Source: Bacteroidota bacterium
GTDB taxonomy: Bacteria > Bacteroidota > Bacteroidia > Bacteroidales > Cfx3-03
Assembly (NCBI GenBank): GCA_013390605.1
Contig: JACAUB010000001.1
Span: 3,699,797 to 3,763,796 of the forward strand
Reading direction: 5' to 3'
Length of the DNA stretch: 64,000 nt
The position numbers and the translations under genes were made by a program. How positions within the stretch are numbered: the stretch's first letter is position 1; the number at the start of each line of letters is the position of its first letter. Shown here one piece after another: positions 23,813-33,494 of the stretch. The notes beneath the pieces are model-generated. The model did not search any database, had not been told where the DNA came from, and worked only from the letters and a program-made list of their open reading frames with translations.

Positions 23813-26511
23813 TGAAATTACAATTTGATAGTAGCCAAGACTACCAAACAATAGCCATGCGGTCAGTTGTGTCAATATTTGATGGACAACCCTTAGCTAA
23901 GAATGATTTTGAAGTATCATTCACTATGGAAGGTGCGAGCATTTCCTTTTCAGAAACAGGTGTTGCCAATAAATTAGTAATAAGCAATGAACAACTTCTT
24001 ACTAATGTTCAAAGCGTTCAGACTTCAAATAATATTGCCAAGTCTGACGAATTGGTCATTTCCTTTTCTGAGGATAAAAAAACAGTTTATTGTCCTTTCA
24101 ATTTCACGGTTGAAATGGAAACTGGTACAGGCAAAACATATACTTATTTACGTACTATTTACGAGTTGAATAAGGTCTATGGTTTTAAAAAGTTTGTTAT
24201 CGTTGTGCCTAGTGTTGCTATTCGGGAAGGGACAATTAAAAACCTACAAATCACTCATGACCACTTTCAATCGCTTTATGGCAATCCACCAATCAACTTT
24301 GTAATGTACGATCGCAGTAATCTATCTGCGTTACGCAATTTTGCAATATCAAACGCTATTCAAATACTTGTTATCAATGTTGATAGTTTTACGAAAGATA
24401 ACAATGTTATCAATACCATGCGAGAAACAGGTATTCGTCCTATTCAGTACATTCAATATACTAATCCTATTGTTATTATTGATGAACCACAAAACTTTGA
24501 GACCGATATTCGCCGTCAAGCAATTGCAAACCTTAAACCACTTTGTACCTTGCGCTATAGCGCCACACACAGGAATTTTTATAATCTTATTTATTCACTT
24601 AATCCGGTTCAAGCATACGATTTAGGTTTGGTCAAACAAATTGAAGTAGATGGTATTACAAGTGATAGCAATTATAACGCTGCATTTATCCATTACAAAG
24701 GAGTTCAAGTAGCCAAAAAATCGTTAAAGGCAAAATTAACTATATATGTTAACGAGAATGGTAGCGTAAAACTAAAGGATTTTACCGTTGATTTAGGTGA
24801 TGATTTATACGAATTATCAAATAAAAGAGAGATTTACAAAGATGGTTATATTTTAAATAGTATTAATGCATCTGAAGGTACACTTGAATTTTCAAACAGA
24901 ACAATAGTAAAAGAGGGTGAAACTCAAGGGGGATTGAATGATGAAGTAATGAAATTTCAAATTGAACGTACAGTGAAGTGGCACTTTGCAAAAGTTAAAA
25001 AGCTAAAAGACAAGGGGATAAAGGTTTTATCATTGTTTTTTATTGATAGAGTAGCCAACTATCGTGAATATGATGAAGATGGAAATCCAGGCAAAGGTAA
25101 ATTTGCTATCTGGTTTGAAGAAGCTTTTAGTGAATTGAAAAAGCAAAATCCCGATTTAATACCATTCAATGCCGATGATGTCCATAATGGTTATTTTTCT
25201 AGTGATAAAACTGGCAAAGGAAAAGATAAAAAGGATGTTTGGATAGATAGTAAAGAGAAAAATACTCAAAAAGACGATGATACTTATTCTTTAATAATGA
25301 AAGAAAAAGAAAGGCTTTTAAGTATTGAAGAGCCTTTACAATTCATTTTTTCACATAGTGCTTTACGGGAAGGTTGGGATAATCCCAATGTTTTTCAAAT
25401 CTGTACATTAAATGAAAGTAAATCCGACCTAAAAAAACGTCAAGAAATTGGACGTGGGTTACGTTTACCAGTAAATTCAGAGGGTATAAGAGTTCAAGAT
25501 AAGCGTATAAATGTATTAACTGTTATAGCTAATGAAACTTATGAAGATTTTTCGAAAGCGCTTCAAAACGAAATGCAAGAGGAAACAAGTGTTGAATTTA
25601 AAGACCGAATTAAAGATGCAAGAAAAAAAGCAACTATACAAAGTAATAAAGAGCTGACATTAGAAAACTTCCCTCAATTGTATGATATATGGGAAAGAAT
25701 AAGCCAAAAAACACGTTATTCAGTTCATTATAAGACTGAAGATTTAATCAGTCGTTCTGTTGAAGAAATAAAAATTATGCCTAGTACTAAACGACCTCTG
25801 CTGGAAAGTAAAACAGGTAAAATTACTTATACAGATTCTGGAGTGGAAGGGATATTATCTGATATTTCCGTTAAACGTGCAAAAGAAGTACATTACCAAA
25901 TTCCCGATGTTTATGGCTATATTCAAAATAAAGTTGATATAATCAAAAATACAATTTATGAAATCTTAATTCGATCAGACAGATATGATGAGTTAGAAAT
26001 CAATCCCCAAATGTTTCTAGATAATGTTGTTGGGTGTATTAAAAAAACACAAAATAACTTACTTGTAGAGGGTGTCCGTTATGAAGAGATTAACGGGAAA
26101 AAATATGAAATGACTTTGTTTAAGTTCGAAGAAATTGAAACTTATCTTTCAAACTTATTTGAGGTTGAGAATAAAGACAAGACTGTTTTTAATTATGTAC
26201 CTGTAGATAGTGATATTGAAAGTGCATTTGCCCGCGATTGTGAAGCAGATGAAAATATCAAATTCTTTTTTAAGTTACCAAGAGGGTTTAAAGTGCCAAC
26301 GCCTATAGGTAACTATATACCTGATTGGGCATTGATTTTGGAAAATGACAGCAAAGTTTATTTTGTTGCCGAAACTAAGGGTACACTTAATAAACAACTA
26401 TTGCGGGAAGTTGAAAAAATGAAAATTGAATGCGGTTTAAAACACTTTGGACTATTCAATGCAAAAGCAGTAGAATATAGGATGGCTGTGACCACAAGAG
26501 ATTTATATTAA
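23809..26511 (+). CDS. res: Type III restriction enzyme Res subunit (helicase-nuclease)
   Basis: A 900-residue superfamily 2 ATPase with a C-terminal nuclease. Walker A is METGTGKT (103-110), the DEAD-like box is DEPQ (225-228), and motif VI is QEIGRGLRLP (545-554), preceded by REGWDNPNVFQICTL, which is diagnostic for type III Res proteins. The C-terminal endonuclease has IPDWALILEN (Asp839) and FVAETKG (Glu855-Thr-Lys857), the PD-(D/E)XK site. Res works with Mod to cut DNA carrying two head-to-head recognition sites after ATP-driven diffusion. The start overlaps the preceding gene by ATGA. All key residues are present, so the enzyme looks functional. An IS982-family element follows 33 bp downstream. 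Confidence 0.93.
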   Translation: MMKLQFDSSQDYQTIAMRSVVSIFDGQPLAKNDFEVSFTMEGASISFSETGVANKLVISNEQLLTNVQSVQTSNNIAKSDELVISFSEDKKTVYCPFNFTVEMETGTGKTYTYLRTIYELNKVYGFKKFVIVVPSVAIREGTIKNLQITHDHFQSLYGNPPINFVMYDRSNLSALRNFAISNAIQILVINVDSFTKDNNVINTMRETGIRPIQYIQYTNPIVIIDEPQNFETDIRRQAIANLKPLCTLRYSATHRNFYNLIYSLNPVQAYDLGLVKQIEVDGITSDSNYNAAFIHYKGVQVAKKSLKAKLTIYVNENGSVKLKDFTVDLGDDLYELSNKREIYKDGYILNSINASEGTLEFSNRTIVKEGETQGGLNDEVMKFQIERTVKWHFAKVKKLKDKGIKVLSLFFIDRVANYREYDEDGNPGKGKFAIWFEEAFSELKKQNPDLIPFNADDVHNGYFSSDKTGKGKDKKDVWIDSKEKNTQKDDDTYSLIMKEKERLLSIEEPLQFIFSHSALREGWDNPNVFQICTLNESKSDLKKRQEIGRGLRLPVNSEGIRVQDKRINVLTVIANETYEDFSKALQNEMQEETSVEFKDRIKDARKKATIQSNKELTLENFPQLYDIWERISQKTRYSVHYKTEDLISRSVEEIKIMPSTKRPLLESKTGKITYTDSGVEGILSDISVKRAKEVHYQIPDVYGYIQNKVDIIKNTIYEILIRSDRYDELEINPQMFLDNVVGCIKKTQNNLLVEGVRYEEINGKKYEMTLFKFEEIETYLSNLFEVENKDKTVFNYVPVDSDIESAFARDCEADENIKFFFKLPRGFKVPTPIGNYIPDWALILENDSKVYFVAETKGTLNKQLLREVEKMKIECGLKHFGLFNAKAVEYRMAVTTRDLY

Positions 26512-26543
26512 CCATTAATAATAAAAAGATTGTTATAATTTTG

Positions 26544-27558
26544 ACCCGTTGGTTGAATTAGAATTTGAAAACATTTAACAAATAAAATTTGTGCATATTT
26601 CTGAAATTTAATGGTGCAAAACAACAAAAAACGAAACATCATTTATGCACAACTTGAAAACAAACTTCGACAAAGTTCTTGAAATATTGAAACAATTTAG
26701 CAAAAATCTAGTCAATGAAAGAGGAAATACTATCCGTAGGGGTGTTATTCCTAAATTCTCATACCTAGATTATTTTCTTATCTCTAACTGCTGAAGCCTT
26801 AGGGATTGATAGTGAAAACTATCTCTTTCATAAACTTAGCAAAGAATATTCTGCTGATTTTCCAAATCTTTTATCTCGCAGACAATATAATCAAAGGCGG
26901 AAATTACTGTTTAACTTAACAGACGCCATCAGAACAAATATTGCAACAGCAATAGATGGCGGTGAGAGCTATTTCTATGTTGATTCTAAAGCTCTTCCGG
27001 TTTGTAAGTTTTCTCGATCCAGACGTTGTAAACTTGGGAAAGACAATTATGAACAGACTCCTTCCTCTGGTTATTGTGCAGCTCAGAAAACGCATTACTA
27101 TGGATATAAACTACACAGTGTTTGTGGGTTAAGTGGTGTTATTCATTCTTTTAACTTGACCAAGGCTTCTGTTCATGACATACATTATTTACAAGAATTT
27201 AAATATGAACTGTTTAACTGCACATTGATTGGAGACAGAGGATATCTTAGCGCCTCTATTCAATTTGATCTTTTTGAAACAGCCCGTATTGAGTTATCAA
27301 TACCCTATCGCTCCAACCAGAAAATCACCACCCTGTATTTAGACCTTTTGCAAGGGCAAGAAAACGTATTGAAACAGTTTTCTCTCAATTGGATGATCAA
27401 TTTATGTTGGTCAGGAATTATGCAAAACAACAAGCAGAGCTATTTGTCAGGGTGCTGGCTAAAATTAGTGCTATGACCGTCCTGCAATATTTCAATAAAA
27501 TTAACAATGCTCCTATTGGCAAAGTTAAATACGCACTAATTTAATTCAGCCAACGGGT
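26544..27558 (+). mobile_element. IS982-family insertion sequence with broken transposase
   Basis: A 1015-bp element bounded by inverted repeats: ACCCGTTGGTTGAATTAG at 26544 and, reading inward on the other strand from 27558, ACCCGTTGGCTGAATTAAAT. Size and ends fit the IS982 family. The single transposase frame is disrupted, so the copy is probably not self-mobile. A related short element lies at 36193-36316. Confidence 0.8.
26645..27544 (+). pseudogene. IS982-family transposase, two frameshifts
   Basis: The gene starts MHNLKTNFDKVLEILKQFSK at 26645, breaks near 26770-26790 where the frame moves into LTAEALGIDSENYLFHKL, and runs through SYFYVDSKALPVCKFSR (first catalytic Asp) and LFNCTLIGDRGYLS (second Asp region). 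It breaks again near 27312, where one A appears to be missing from an A run in RSNQKN. The third frame continues through RIETVFSQLDDQF (Glu of the DDE triad) and KINNAPIGKVKYALI to TAA at 27544. With both shifts repaired it would be a full-length transposase of about 300 residues, so decay is recent. Confidence 0.8.
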
Positions 27559-27568
27559 AATCTTAGTA

Positions 27569-29071
27569 TTATTTTATTGATGTATCAGTAATTTGTCCAC
27601 TTATATAACCAATTAATGCACCAAGACCAGCACAAACAACTGCTGCTAGAAATAAAGTTCCCCAGTCCATAGAAAAATCATTAACAGTACAACCTCTAAA
27701 AAATCCAATAATGATTCCTCCAATACCACCCATTAAAATTCCTATATACGCATTTTCTGTGGATTTTTCTTGTATTATTTCTTGCCTTAAATTCTCTAAC
27801 TGACGTGGGCTATATGTTTCGGCTTTAACAAAATCAAGAAGTTTTTGTGGGTTTGAAATTACTCTTTGATTAATTCCTTTATATTCTCCCTTTGAATATA
27901 ACAAATAAGAAAGTGAGTAATTTGCATTTAATAAATCAAGAGCTTTCATACCAGCAAGGAAGCTATTTTTCGAAATATTATTTTGTATTTCATTTATAAT
28001 ACTTGAAGCCTTAGAGTTTGAACACATGGAATTAGTACATTCCTGTAATTTCTTATTTGCAATTGAATTTACAGACTGTTGTAATCTTTCCAAAAGTTTT
28101 AAGATTTGAGATTTACTTACGAGGTCTTTATCATTAAGAGTTTTGATTGAAAACAACCTATCTTTATTAATTACAGTTTCTAAGACTTGGGCTGCCTCGC
28201 TTTCTTGATTATTAGCCGCTAAATATTTGGCTTGTTCAAAACCGGCTTCAACAAATTCTGGAATCAATCGGTATGCTTTACCAGCAAGTTCAATGGCTTC
28301 AGAATACTTTTGTTGAAGATAACATGTGCGACTAGCATATAAATAAGCTTCTGCTTGTGCTGCTGTAAATGGATTTTGAGAATAAATTAATGGCAGGTTT
28401 CCAGAAGGCGTAAAATGATTAGAAACGGTTGTTCCTCTTATATTTGCTTCTACCATAGCCTCTCTTGCAGACTTTAAAAAATACTCTTGTGCTAAAGGTA
28501 TGTTCAAGTATTTTTGAGAGTAAAGGTAAATTTGACCGATTCTATTAAGAGTGATATAATCCTTTTTTTCAATCTTCTCAGCTTCTATAAAACCTTCCAT
28601 AGCATCAATAAAAAAAGGGCTGCTGATTCCTTCAAGATAAGCATTCTTCAGATACTTTAATCCTTGTTCTATATAGTAAACTCTTTGTTTTTGACTGTCT
28701 GGTATTCGCAATATTTGAGCAATATGGCCCAATAACTGATTGGTTAATCGTTGTTCTTCAATCAGCATTGAGAGTCTCCAATCCAGCATTGCTGCCATCT
28801 CACTAATCTCTCCCCGGAGTTCTGAAATATTTGAATTAATATTTTTAAGATGACTACTGACTTCTGCAAATCCATCGTTAAGAGCACCACAAACTTGGTA
28901 AATGGCTTTTGTTTGTTCAGAAAATGCGTTTTGGATCGTTGATTGTAACTCATTTCGATTTTGAGAAATAATGTTATCAATGTCTCTAATGTAAGCATTT
29001 GTTTGTAAATGCTTAATCCACTGCGAATTTACACTTTCGCTTGAATGTCTATCGATGTAAAATGATGCCAT
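27569..29071 (-). CDS. TPR-containing protein with C-terminal glycine-zipper membrane hairpin
   Basis: A 500-residue protein with no signal peptide. Residues 30-110 are helical and likely coiled coil (NELQSTIQNAFSEQTKAI, SELRGEISEMAAMLDWR). From about 130 to 310 there are helical tetratricopeptide-like repeats (YLKNAYLEGISS, AEAYLYASRTCYLQQKYSEA, IELAGKAYRLIPEFVEAGFE). The last 60 residues form two membrane helices rich in small residues (YIGILMGGIGGIIIGFF and LFLAAVVCAGLGALIGYISG), like a glycine zipper that packs or oligomerises in the inner membrane. I cannot name a function. It follows a type III RM operon, with the broken IS982 element between, and it faces that operon tail to tail. A membrane-acting defence effector is one possibility, but nothing in the sequence proves it. 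Confidence 0.65.
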   Translation of the reverse strand: MASFYIDRHSSESVNSQWIKHLQTNAYIRDIDNIISQNRNELQSTIQNAFSEQTKAIYQVCGALNDGFAEVSSHLKNINSNISELRGEISEMAAMLDWRLSMLIEEQRLTNQLLGHIAQILRIPDSQKQRVYYIEQGLKYLKNAYLEGISSPFFIDAMEGFIEAEKIEKKDYITLNRIGQIYLYSQKYLNIPLAQEYFLKSAREAMVEANIRGTTVSNHFTPSGNLPLIYSQNPFTAAQAEAYLYASRTCYLQQKYSEAIELAGKAYRLIPEFVEAGFEQAKYLAANNQESEAAQVLETVINKDRLFSIKTLNDKDLVSKSQILKLLERLQQSVNSIANKKLQECTNSMCSNSKASSIINEIQNNISKNSFLAGMKALDLLNANYSLSYLLYSKGEYKGINQRVISNPQKLLDFVKAETYSPRQLENLRQEIIQEKSTENAYIGILMGGIGGIIIGFFRGCTVNDFSMDWGTLFLAAVVCAGLGALIGYISGQITDTSIK

Positions 29072-29183
29072 TGCAATATTATTTTAAAGGTTTATATTAC
29101 TTTCTCGAAAGCTTCGCTATCTATTTTGTTTTGTTTTTAAAGCCTTAAATATAAGCAGATATGTTTATCAATCAAAGTAATAA

Positions 29184-29400
29184 TTATTTATTTTTTATTA
29201 ATTTATGAGCCAAGTTGATTTGTAACAAATGGTTGAGCGGGCTAACAATGGTCTTCGTTATTTTTTGGGTTATGTGCGTGTAATTATTGTGATATTTATA
29301 CTGCTGTGCCCCAATAATTGCTGTATGTAACGTATATCGATTCCACCTTCGAGCAAATGGGTGGTGTGCGAACACCAAGCTAAACAAATCACCTACATTA
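29184..29400 (-). pseudogene. Tyrosine recombinase C-terminal fragment, frameshifted
   Basis: On the reverse strand one frame reads LLEGGIDIRYIQQLLGHSS and the next YTHITQKITKTIVSPLNHL, which together are the catalytic C-terminus of XerC/D-like integrases (HxLLExGxDIRxIQxLLGH.S...YTH). The Arg-His region before it is only partly readable and the rest of the gene is absent beyond 29415. At least two frameshifts are present. It marks the edge of a former integrated element that probably included the TPR, primase-helicase and HTH genes to the right. Confidence 0.75.
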
Positions 29401-29444
29401 CTTTTGATCTCCATATTTGGTAATGTTGATATTTATCATCCAAA

Positions 29445-29497
29445 GGAGAAAAGAGAATCCCCAAAAAGCCCCCCAATCAATCTCTTTTGGGATTCTC
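29445..29497 (-). terminator. Intrinsic terminator downstream of the TPR gene
   Basis: Reading the reverse strand, CTTTTGGGATTCTC-type arms at 29484-29497 and 29453-29468 form a 14-bp stem with one unpaired base and a 15-base loop, followed by TTTTCTCC. It lies 12 bp beyond the stop codon of the TPR gene. Confidence 0.65.
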
Positions 29498-29509
29498 CCT
29501 ACCTTCCCC

Positions 29510-30397
29510 TTAGTTCGCCTCCAATATCCTCCACATCCTTTTCATCGTTTGATACCATTTAACATGGTTGGTATCATTCTGAAATGTTTTCAATTGCTCC
29601 TTAACATAGGTTCTCATTGAGGCCGGGTCGAACTGACGGGCTCTTTTCAGATCGTCGATGGCACCATTTTCATCATCCGACCAACATTTTGCTACGGCCC
29701 GGTTCTTGAATGCCTCTACCTGGTAGGGATTGATCAGGATTGATTGGTCATAATCGCCAATAGCACCCGTGAAGTCATCCAGAAAGACTTTCGCATTTGC
29801 CCGCGAATAATAGGCCTTGCCGTTCTTCGGATTCAACGCTATCGCTTTGTCAAAGTCGAGAATGGCTCCCAGATGATCATCCAGTTCCTCTTTCAGCCCT
29901 CCTCGGTGAAAATATCCATCAGCCCAATCGGGTGCAAGCGCTATCATCTTTTCAATATCTGCATAGGCTCCCTGCTTATCGCCCATCAGGTATCTTTCGG
30001 TTGCCCGCTGATAATAGTTGTTGACTGCTTCCGGATCAAGTGCAATAGAGGCATCGAAATCGGCAAGGGCTCCTTTAGAATCGCCAATAGCCGATCGCTC
30101 GATACCTCTGAACTCGTAGACCTCGCTTGACTGTGGGTCGAGCTCTATGAGCTTTGTAAAATCGGCGATAGCTCCCAAATGATCTTTTTGATAATGCCGG
30201 GTCATCGCTCTACACTGATAGCTGAAGATATAGTCGGGCTCTATCTCTATGGCCTTGGTGAAGTCGGCTATGGCGCCTTCGTAATCGCCTTTATTGTCTT
30301 TCTCGATTCCACTATCGATCAACTTCGATGCCGCTGTTGCTTTATCGTAGAATTCATCAATTTCGTCCATGTTAATTTGAATAAGTTTTGGTTTCAT
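29510..30397 (-). CDS. Tetratricopeptide repeat protein
   Basis: About 295 residues from ATG 30397 (MKPKLIQINMDEIDEFYDKA); a longer frame to 30484 runs into the inverted repeat upstream and reads low-complexity, so I reject it. Nearly the whole protein is made of 34-residue TPR units, each with a GDYEGAIADFTKAIEIEPDY-like core: examples are DHLGAIADFTKLIELDPQS, DSKGALADFDASIALDPEA and DDFTGAIGDYDQSILINPY. About seven units are countable. There is no signal peptide. It is a protein-binding scaffold of unknown partner. It follows the VirE-type primase-helicase on the same strand, separated by a large inverted repeat, and is likely cargo or part of the same degenerate mobile element. Confidence 0.8.
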   Translation of the reverse strand: MKPKLIQINMDEIDEFYDKATAASKLIDSGIEKDNKGDYEGAIADFTKAIEIEPDYIFSYQCRAMTRHYQKDHLGAIADFTKLIELDPQSSEVYEFRGIERSAIGDSKGALADFDASIALDPEAVNNYYQRATERYLMGDKQGAYADIEKMIALAPDWADGYFHRGGLKEELDDHLGAILDFDKAIALNPKNGKAYYSRANAKVFLDDFTGAIGDYDQSILINPYQVEAFKNRAVAKCWSDDENGAIDDLKRARQFDPASMRTYVKEQLKTFQNDTNHVKWYQTMKRMWRILEAN

Positions 30398-30438
30398 AAT
30401 ATTTGTTTTTATAATGGTTTGTTGTTTTGTTTGATGTT

Positions 30439-30552
30439 GGCAGTGCGTAGGGCGTAGGGCTGTGTAAGGTATTTTTAGAAACATATATGCAAAATAAAGT
30501 TTATATAGTTCCGGGAGGTAGCCTTACGAGCCCTACGCCCCTACGCACTGGC
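30439..30552. repeat. Large inverted repeat with GCGTAGGG units
   Basis: Arms at 30439-30469 and 30522-30552 are nearly complementary over 31 bp and enclose a 52-bp AT-rich spacer. Each arm carries two tandem GCGTAGG-type units (GTGCGTAGGGCGTAGGGC on one side, CCCTACGCCCCTACGCAC on the other). It lies between the primase-helicase gene and the TPR gene. It could be a mobile repeat, a replication or recombination site, or an mRNA structure. Confidence 0.75.
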
Positions 30553-30559
30553 AGGTGAC

Positions 30560-32848
30560 TTAGAACGGGAGATCGCCATCGTGATTGAGGTTCTGTAAAT
30601 CGTCATTTAGATTGTGATTCTGATCATTATCTTTTTTTTCGAGCATCGAAATAGCAGTAAGGTCGTCTACGGATGGGTTTTCAGGATCGTCGTACGTACG
30701 TGACATCTTTTCCACTGCATCGTTTTCAATAAATCGAATCAGGTATTTATAACTATTTCCGCTCCGGAGTCGGTTATAACCGTTTTTATTCAATGCCTTG
30801 CCCACCTTGACTACGGTTTGATCGTTAAGAACAAGTCTGGTCTTTTCAGATAGCTTATTCGCGATCTGGGTGGCGGTGAGCAATTGAATGGTCTGCCCGT
30901 TTACAAATTGATGCCGGGTTTTCCACTCTTCCATAGAAACGGGTTGGGTCAGGGTTTCGATCAACTCCTCCTCTACCGACTTGGCGATAAAGGATTCATT
31001 GCTCTTGTTGAGCGTTTTTATCTCCTCTTTATCAAACCAGAACCTGAAGCCGCTTTTGTATAGCGCAATAGCCTGTGCCAGCGCTTTGTCGATATCAACA
31101 GTGTGTTGGTAGTCGATAGATATTACCTTTGAACATAGATACCGACGGGAGCCGGAGGTATCGGTCAGGATCTGTTCGTGATTTACAGAAGCGACAAAGG
31201 AGGCGCGCCGGGGCAGGTTCTCTGAATTCCGGCCATACGGTCTGCGGATTCTGATCTCGGGTCGTGTAATCATCTCTTTGAATGATGAGAGATTATTCCG
31301 GTTGAGGCTCTCCATTTCGTCGAGGATAATCAATCCGCATTCGGTTAACTGAATGGTAGTATCCTTATTGTCGGGTTGCAAAGCTGCTGTGCCAAGGTAT
31401 TTGCTTAGTCCGGCAGGCAACAGTCGTTTCATCCAGGTGGTCTTTCCAGAGCCTTGTGATCCGACAAGCACGATTACGGTGTGGTTGATGGTTTCGTCGT
31501 TGACTAGACTGGCCGCGTAAGCCACAAACCATTTCCGGAAGCAGAAGGCCCAATACGCATCGTCTTCGGTCTTCACCGTATCGCATAGCTGTCCAATATA
31601 ATCGGTAACGCCATCCCATTTCGGAAGCTGTTTGAAATAGGTAAGGAATGGATTGAAGGCTTTGCTGAAGTTACTGTTGATCAGCGCATGTAGCACATGA
31701 ACCGGGATATGCTCGCCGGCATGATACAACTGCCTGAACATCGTATTCTCGTCATAGTCGATCAGTCTGTTAAAGGGTCCTTTGGTCTTAGCATGGCGCC
31801 ATTCCACGGTGCCGGTCACCTCGTTATACCTTGTTTCGTACCACGTTTTCAGTAGCTTCTCAACATTCGTCATATCGAATTTCTCTCTCGTCCCTTTTTT
31901 CTTAGGCGTTTGAGGCTCTGTCGGGGGATCCTGACTACCGGGATCGGGTTCGGTATAGTTGTTTAGATTGGGTTGCCGGTTTTCGTCAGGGAGGGCGGCA
32001 TTTGGTATGGCAGCACGGCTGCGCTTCTCTGAATCGGCCCAATAATAACCATATACACTCTTTACGGCATTGCAGACATCATTTTCATCATAGTTGTAAT
32101 CGTTCTTTAATAGTATGAGACTGGTTCTTTCGTCGAAACCGGCACTTCGCAGTTGTAGCGCCAATTCGAAGACAAAGTTGTGACGACTGCCCTCTATAAA
32201 GCTGTATTTCTGCGAAGCTTTTGCGATACAATCGGCATAAGCATCGGTGGGTGCAGCTGATATTGTATATTTTGGTCTGCTTTTTGGCTTATCGGGTTCG
32301 AGGGTGGGAACAAAGATGGTAGCCGACTGATTGCAATAGAGGTTTTCGTCGGCTGAGATAAAGCAGAGACGTGCTATATCTTTTCCGCTTGGGTCGATCT
32401 TTGCACCGGTAAGTGCTTCATAATAGCGTTGGACGCTCAGAAAGGCCTGCAGATGTTGATCGGCTTCGGTACTGACCATCACAAACACTTTTAGACCTGC
32501 TCCGGAAGGGCTGAGAAAACAACCGAAGGTATATTCGCAATTGATAACAATGGCTCTGATAGCAGCCAGTTCTTCATCCGTCAGCTTATCAAAATCTAAC
32601 ACCAGGATATGGGTGTAGCCGGTATTATGCCCGTGACTACGACCACCACTGAATTTACCGGTGCTTGTGAATGCCAGCAACATGGCTTTAGAACGGTTGT
32701 AGGATTCGAGTTTGCCCTCTTTATAAAGCCGACGAAGGTTTTTTATTTGATAACCGTAGATGCCGAGCTGAATACGTTGAAAGACTTCTAAGATTGAGGT
32801 GTTTTCGACAAACTTGGTGAAGTTTTTAAATATGGTGACTGTATACAT
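30560..32848 (-). CDS. BT4734/VirE-type primase-helicase of a mobile element
   Basis: A 762-residue replication protein. The N-terminal 200 residues resemble the BT4734-like/primase-polymerase domain (GYTHILVLDFDKLTDEELAA, CFLSPSGAGLKVFVMVS, KIDPSGKDIARLCF), with the Asp-x-Asp expected for metal binding. A helical linker follows, then a VirE-type P-loop helicase: VLVGSQGSGKTTWMK with the Walker A motif at 463-470, GLIILDEMESLN as Walker B, and RRPYGRNSENLPRRASFVAS as the arginine region. Such proteins start replication of Bacteroidota integrative and mobilisable elements and phage-like islands. The frame is intact. The neighbours (integrase fragment, excisionase-like HTH protein) support an element origin. 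Its GC content looks higher than the surrounding genes, consistent with transfer. Confidence 0.85.
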   Translation of the reverse strand: MYTVTIFKNFTKFVENTSILEVFQRIQLGIYGYQIKNLRRLYKEGKLESYNRSKAMLLAFTSTGKFSGGRSHGHNTGYTHILVLDFDKLTDEELAAIRAIVINCEYTFGCFLSPSGAGLKVFVMVSTEADQHLQAFLSVQRYYEALTGAKIDPSGKDIARLCFISADENLYCNQSATIFVPTLEPDKPKSRPKYTISAAPTDAYADCIAKASQKYSFIEGSRHNFVFELALQLRSAGFDERTSLILLKNDYNYDENDVCNAVKSVYGYYWADSEKRSRAAIPNAALPDENRQPNLNNYTEPDPGSQDPPTEPQTPKKKGTREKFDMTNVEKLLKTWYETRYNEVTGTVEWRHAKTKGPFNRLIDYDENTMFRQLYHAGEHIPVHVLHALINSNFSKAFNPFLTYFKQLPKWDGVTDYIGQLCDTVKTEDDAYWAFCFRKWFVAYAASLVNDETINHTVIVLVGSQGSGKTTWMKRLLPAGLSKYLGTAALQPDNKDTTIQLTECGLIILDEMESLNRNNLSSFKEMITRPEIRIRRPYGRNSENLPRRASFVASVNHEQILTDTSGSRRYLCSKVISIDYQHTVDIDKALAQAIALYKSGFRFWFDKEEIKTLNKSNESFIAKSVEEELIETLTQPVSMEEWKTRHQFVNGQTIQLLTATQIANKLSEKTRLVLNDQTVVKVGKALNKNGYNRLRSGNSYKYLIRFIENDAVEKMSRTYDDPENPSVDDLTAISMLEKKDNDQNHNLNDDLQNLNHDGDLPF

Positions 32849-33042
32849 TTTATTTTGAATCTATCAGTTTGAATTATTGCAACTTACATAGTTGTGTTGT
32901 TGTTTGGAAAAGACAATGCATTTTTAGCACCCGGTTTAGGGCGTTTTTTGAGTATTCTGTAATCAGGTTAGGTTGCCGTTATATGGCTTGAGAATGGGCT
33001 GTTTGAAACTGCATCTGCTTTATCAGCGCTATTACCGGCCCA

Positions 33043-33417
33043 CTACAAATTCAGCATCAAAAAGAGTGGACACCGTTTACAGGTTATTTCCTGATCGCCA
33101 TTTTCGATTGCTGTATCTGTTGGGGGTGGTTGTTCTATTTCTACCCAGGGTTCTGGCCCCAGCTTGCATAGATCCATTACAAAATCTGCCTTATAATAAA
33201 ATTTTTTACCAATTTTACGATAAGGCAGATTGCCGCTCCGTCGCCACCGCTGTACAGTGCGATACGAAACATGTAATAGTTGCATTAAATCGAAATTATC
33301 GAGATACTCTTTTTCTTTATTCGACTTTAACTTGATTGAAGTTACATCGTCTTTCATCTCATCAAGCCGCGTTACAACTGCCTGATATTGTTTCCGCGAG
33401 AATAATATATCCTGCAT
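33043..33417 (-). CDS. Helix-turn-helix (excisionase-like) DNA-binding protein
   Basis: I start at ATG 33417 (MQDILFSRKQYQAVVTRLDE), giving 124 residues; a TTG seven codons upstream is less likely. Residues 10-35 are a helical N-terminal segment. The HTH_17/MerR-like domain follows: NFDLMQLLHVSYRTVQRWRR, SGNLPYRKIGKKFYYKADFV, the pattern of small Bacteroidota element-borne regulators and excisionases. The tail is acidic and proline-rich, then ends CKRCPLFLML. It lies 194 bp upstream of the primase-helicase gene on the same strand and probably controls or assists the element. The gap to that gene contains GTTATATGGC, a motif seen again at 34475. Confidence 0.8.
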   Translation of the reverse strand: MQDILFSRKQYQAVVTRLDEMKDDVTSIKLKSNKEKEYLDNFDLMQLLHVSYRTVQRWRRSGNLPYRKIGKKFYYKADFVMDLCKLGPEPWVEIEQPPPTDTAIENGDQEITCKRCPLFLMLNL

Positions 33418-33494
33418 TGCATTGAAATAAGACTGCAATTATACCACTGTTGTTTATAGTATTCAAGTGAATCAGAAAAAAGAGTTCTGACCCT

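Noticed and set aside
29744..30130. Forward frame of 128 codons opposite the TPR gene
   Set aside because: The repeat structure of the TPR gene produces long antisense frames; no independent support.
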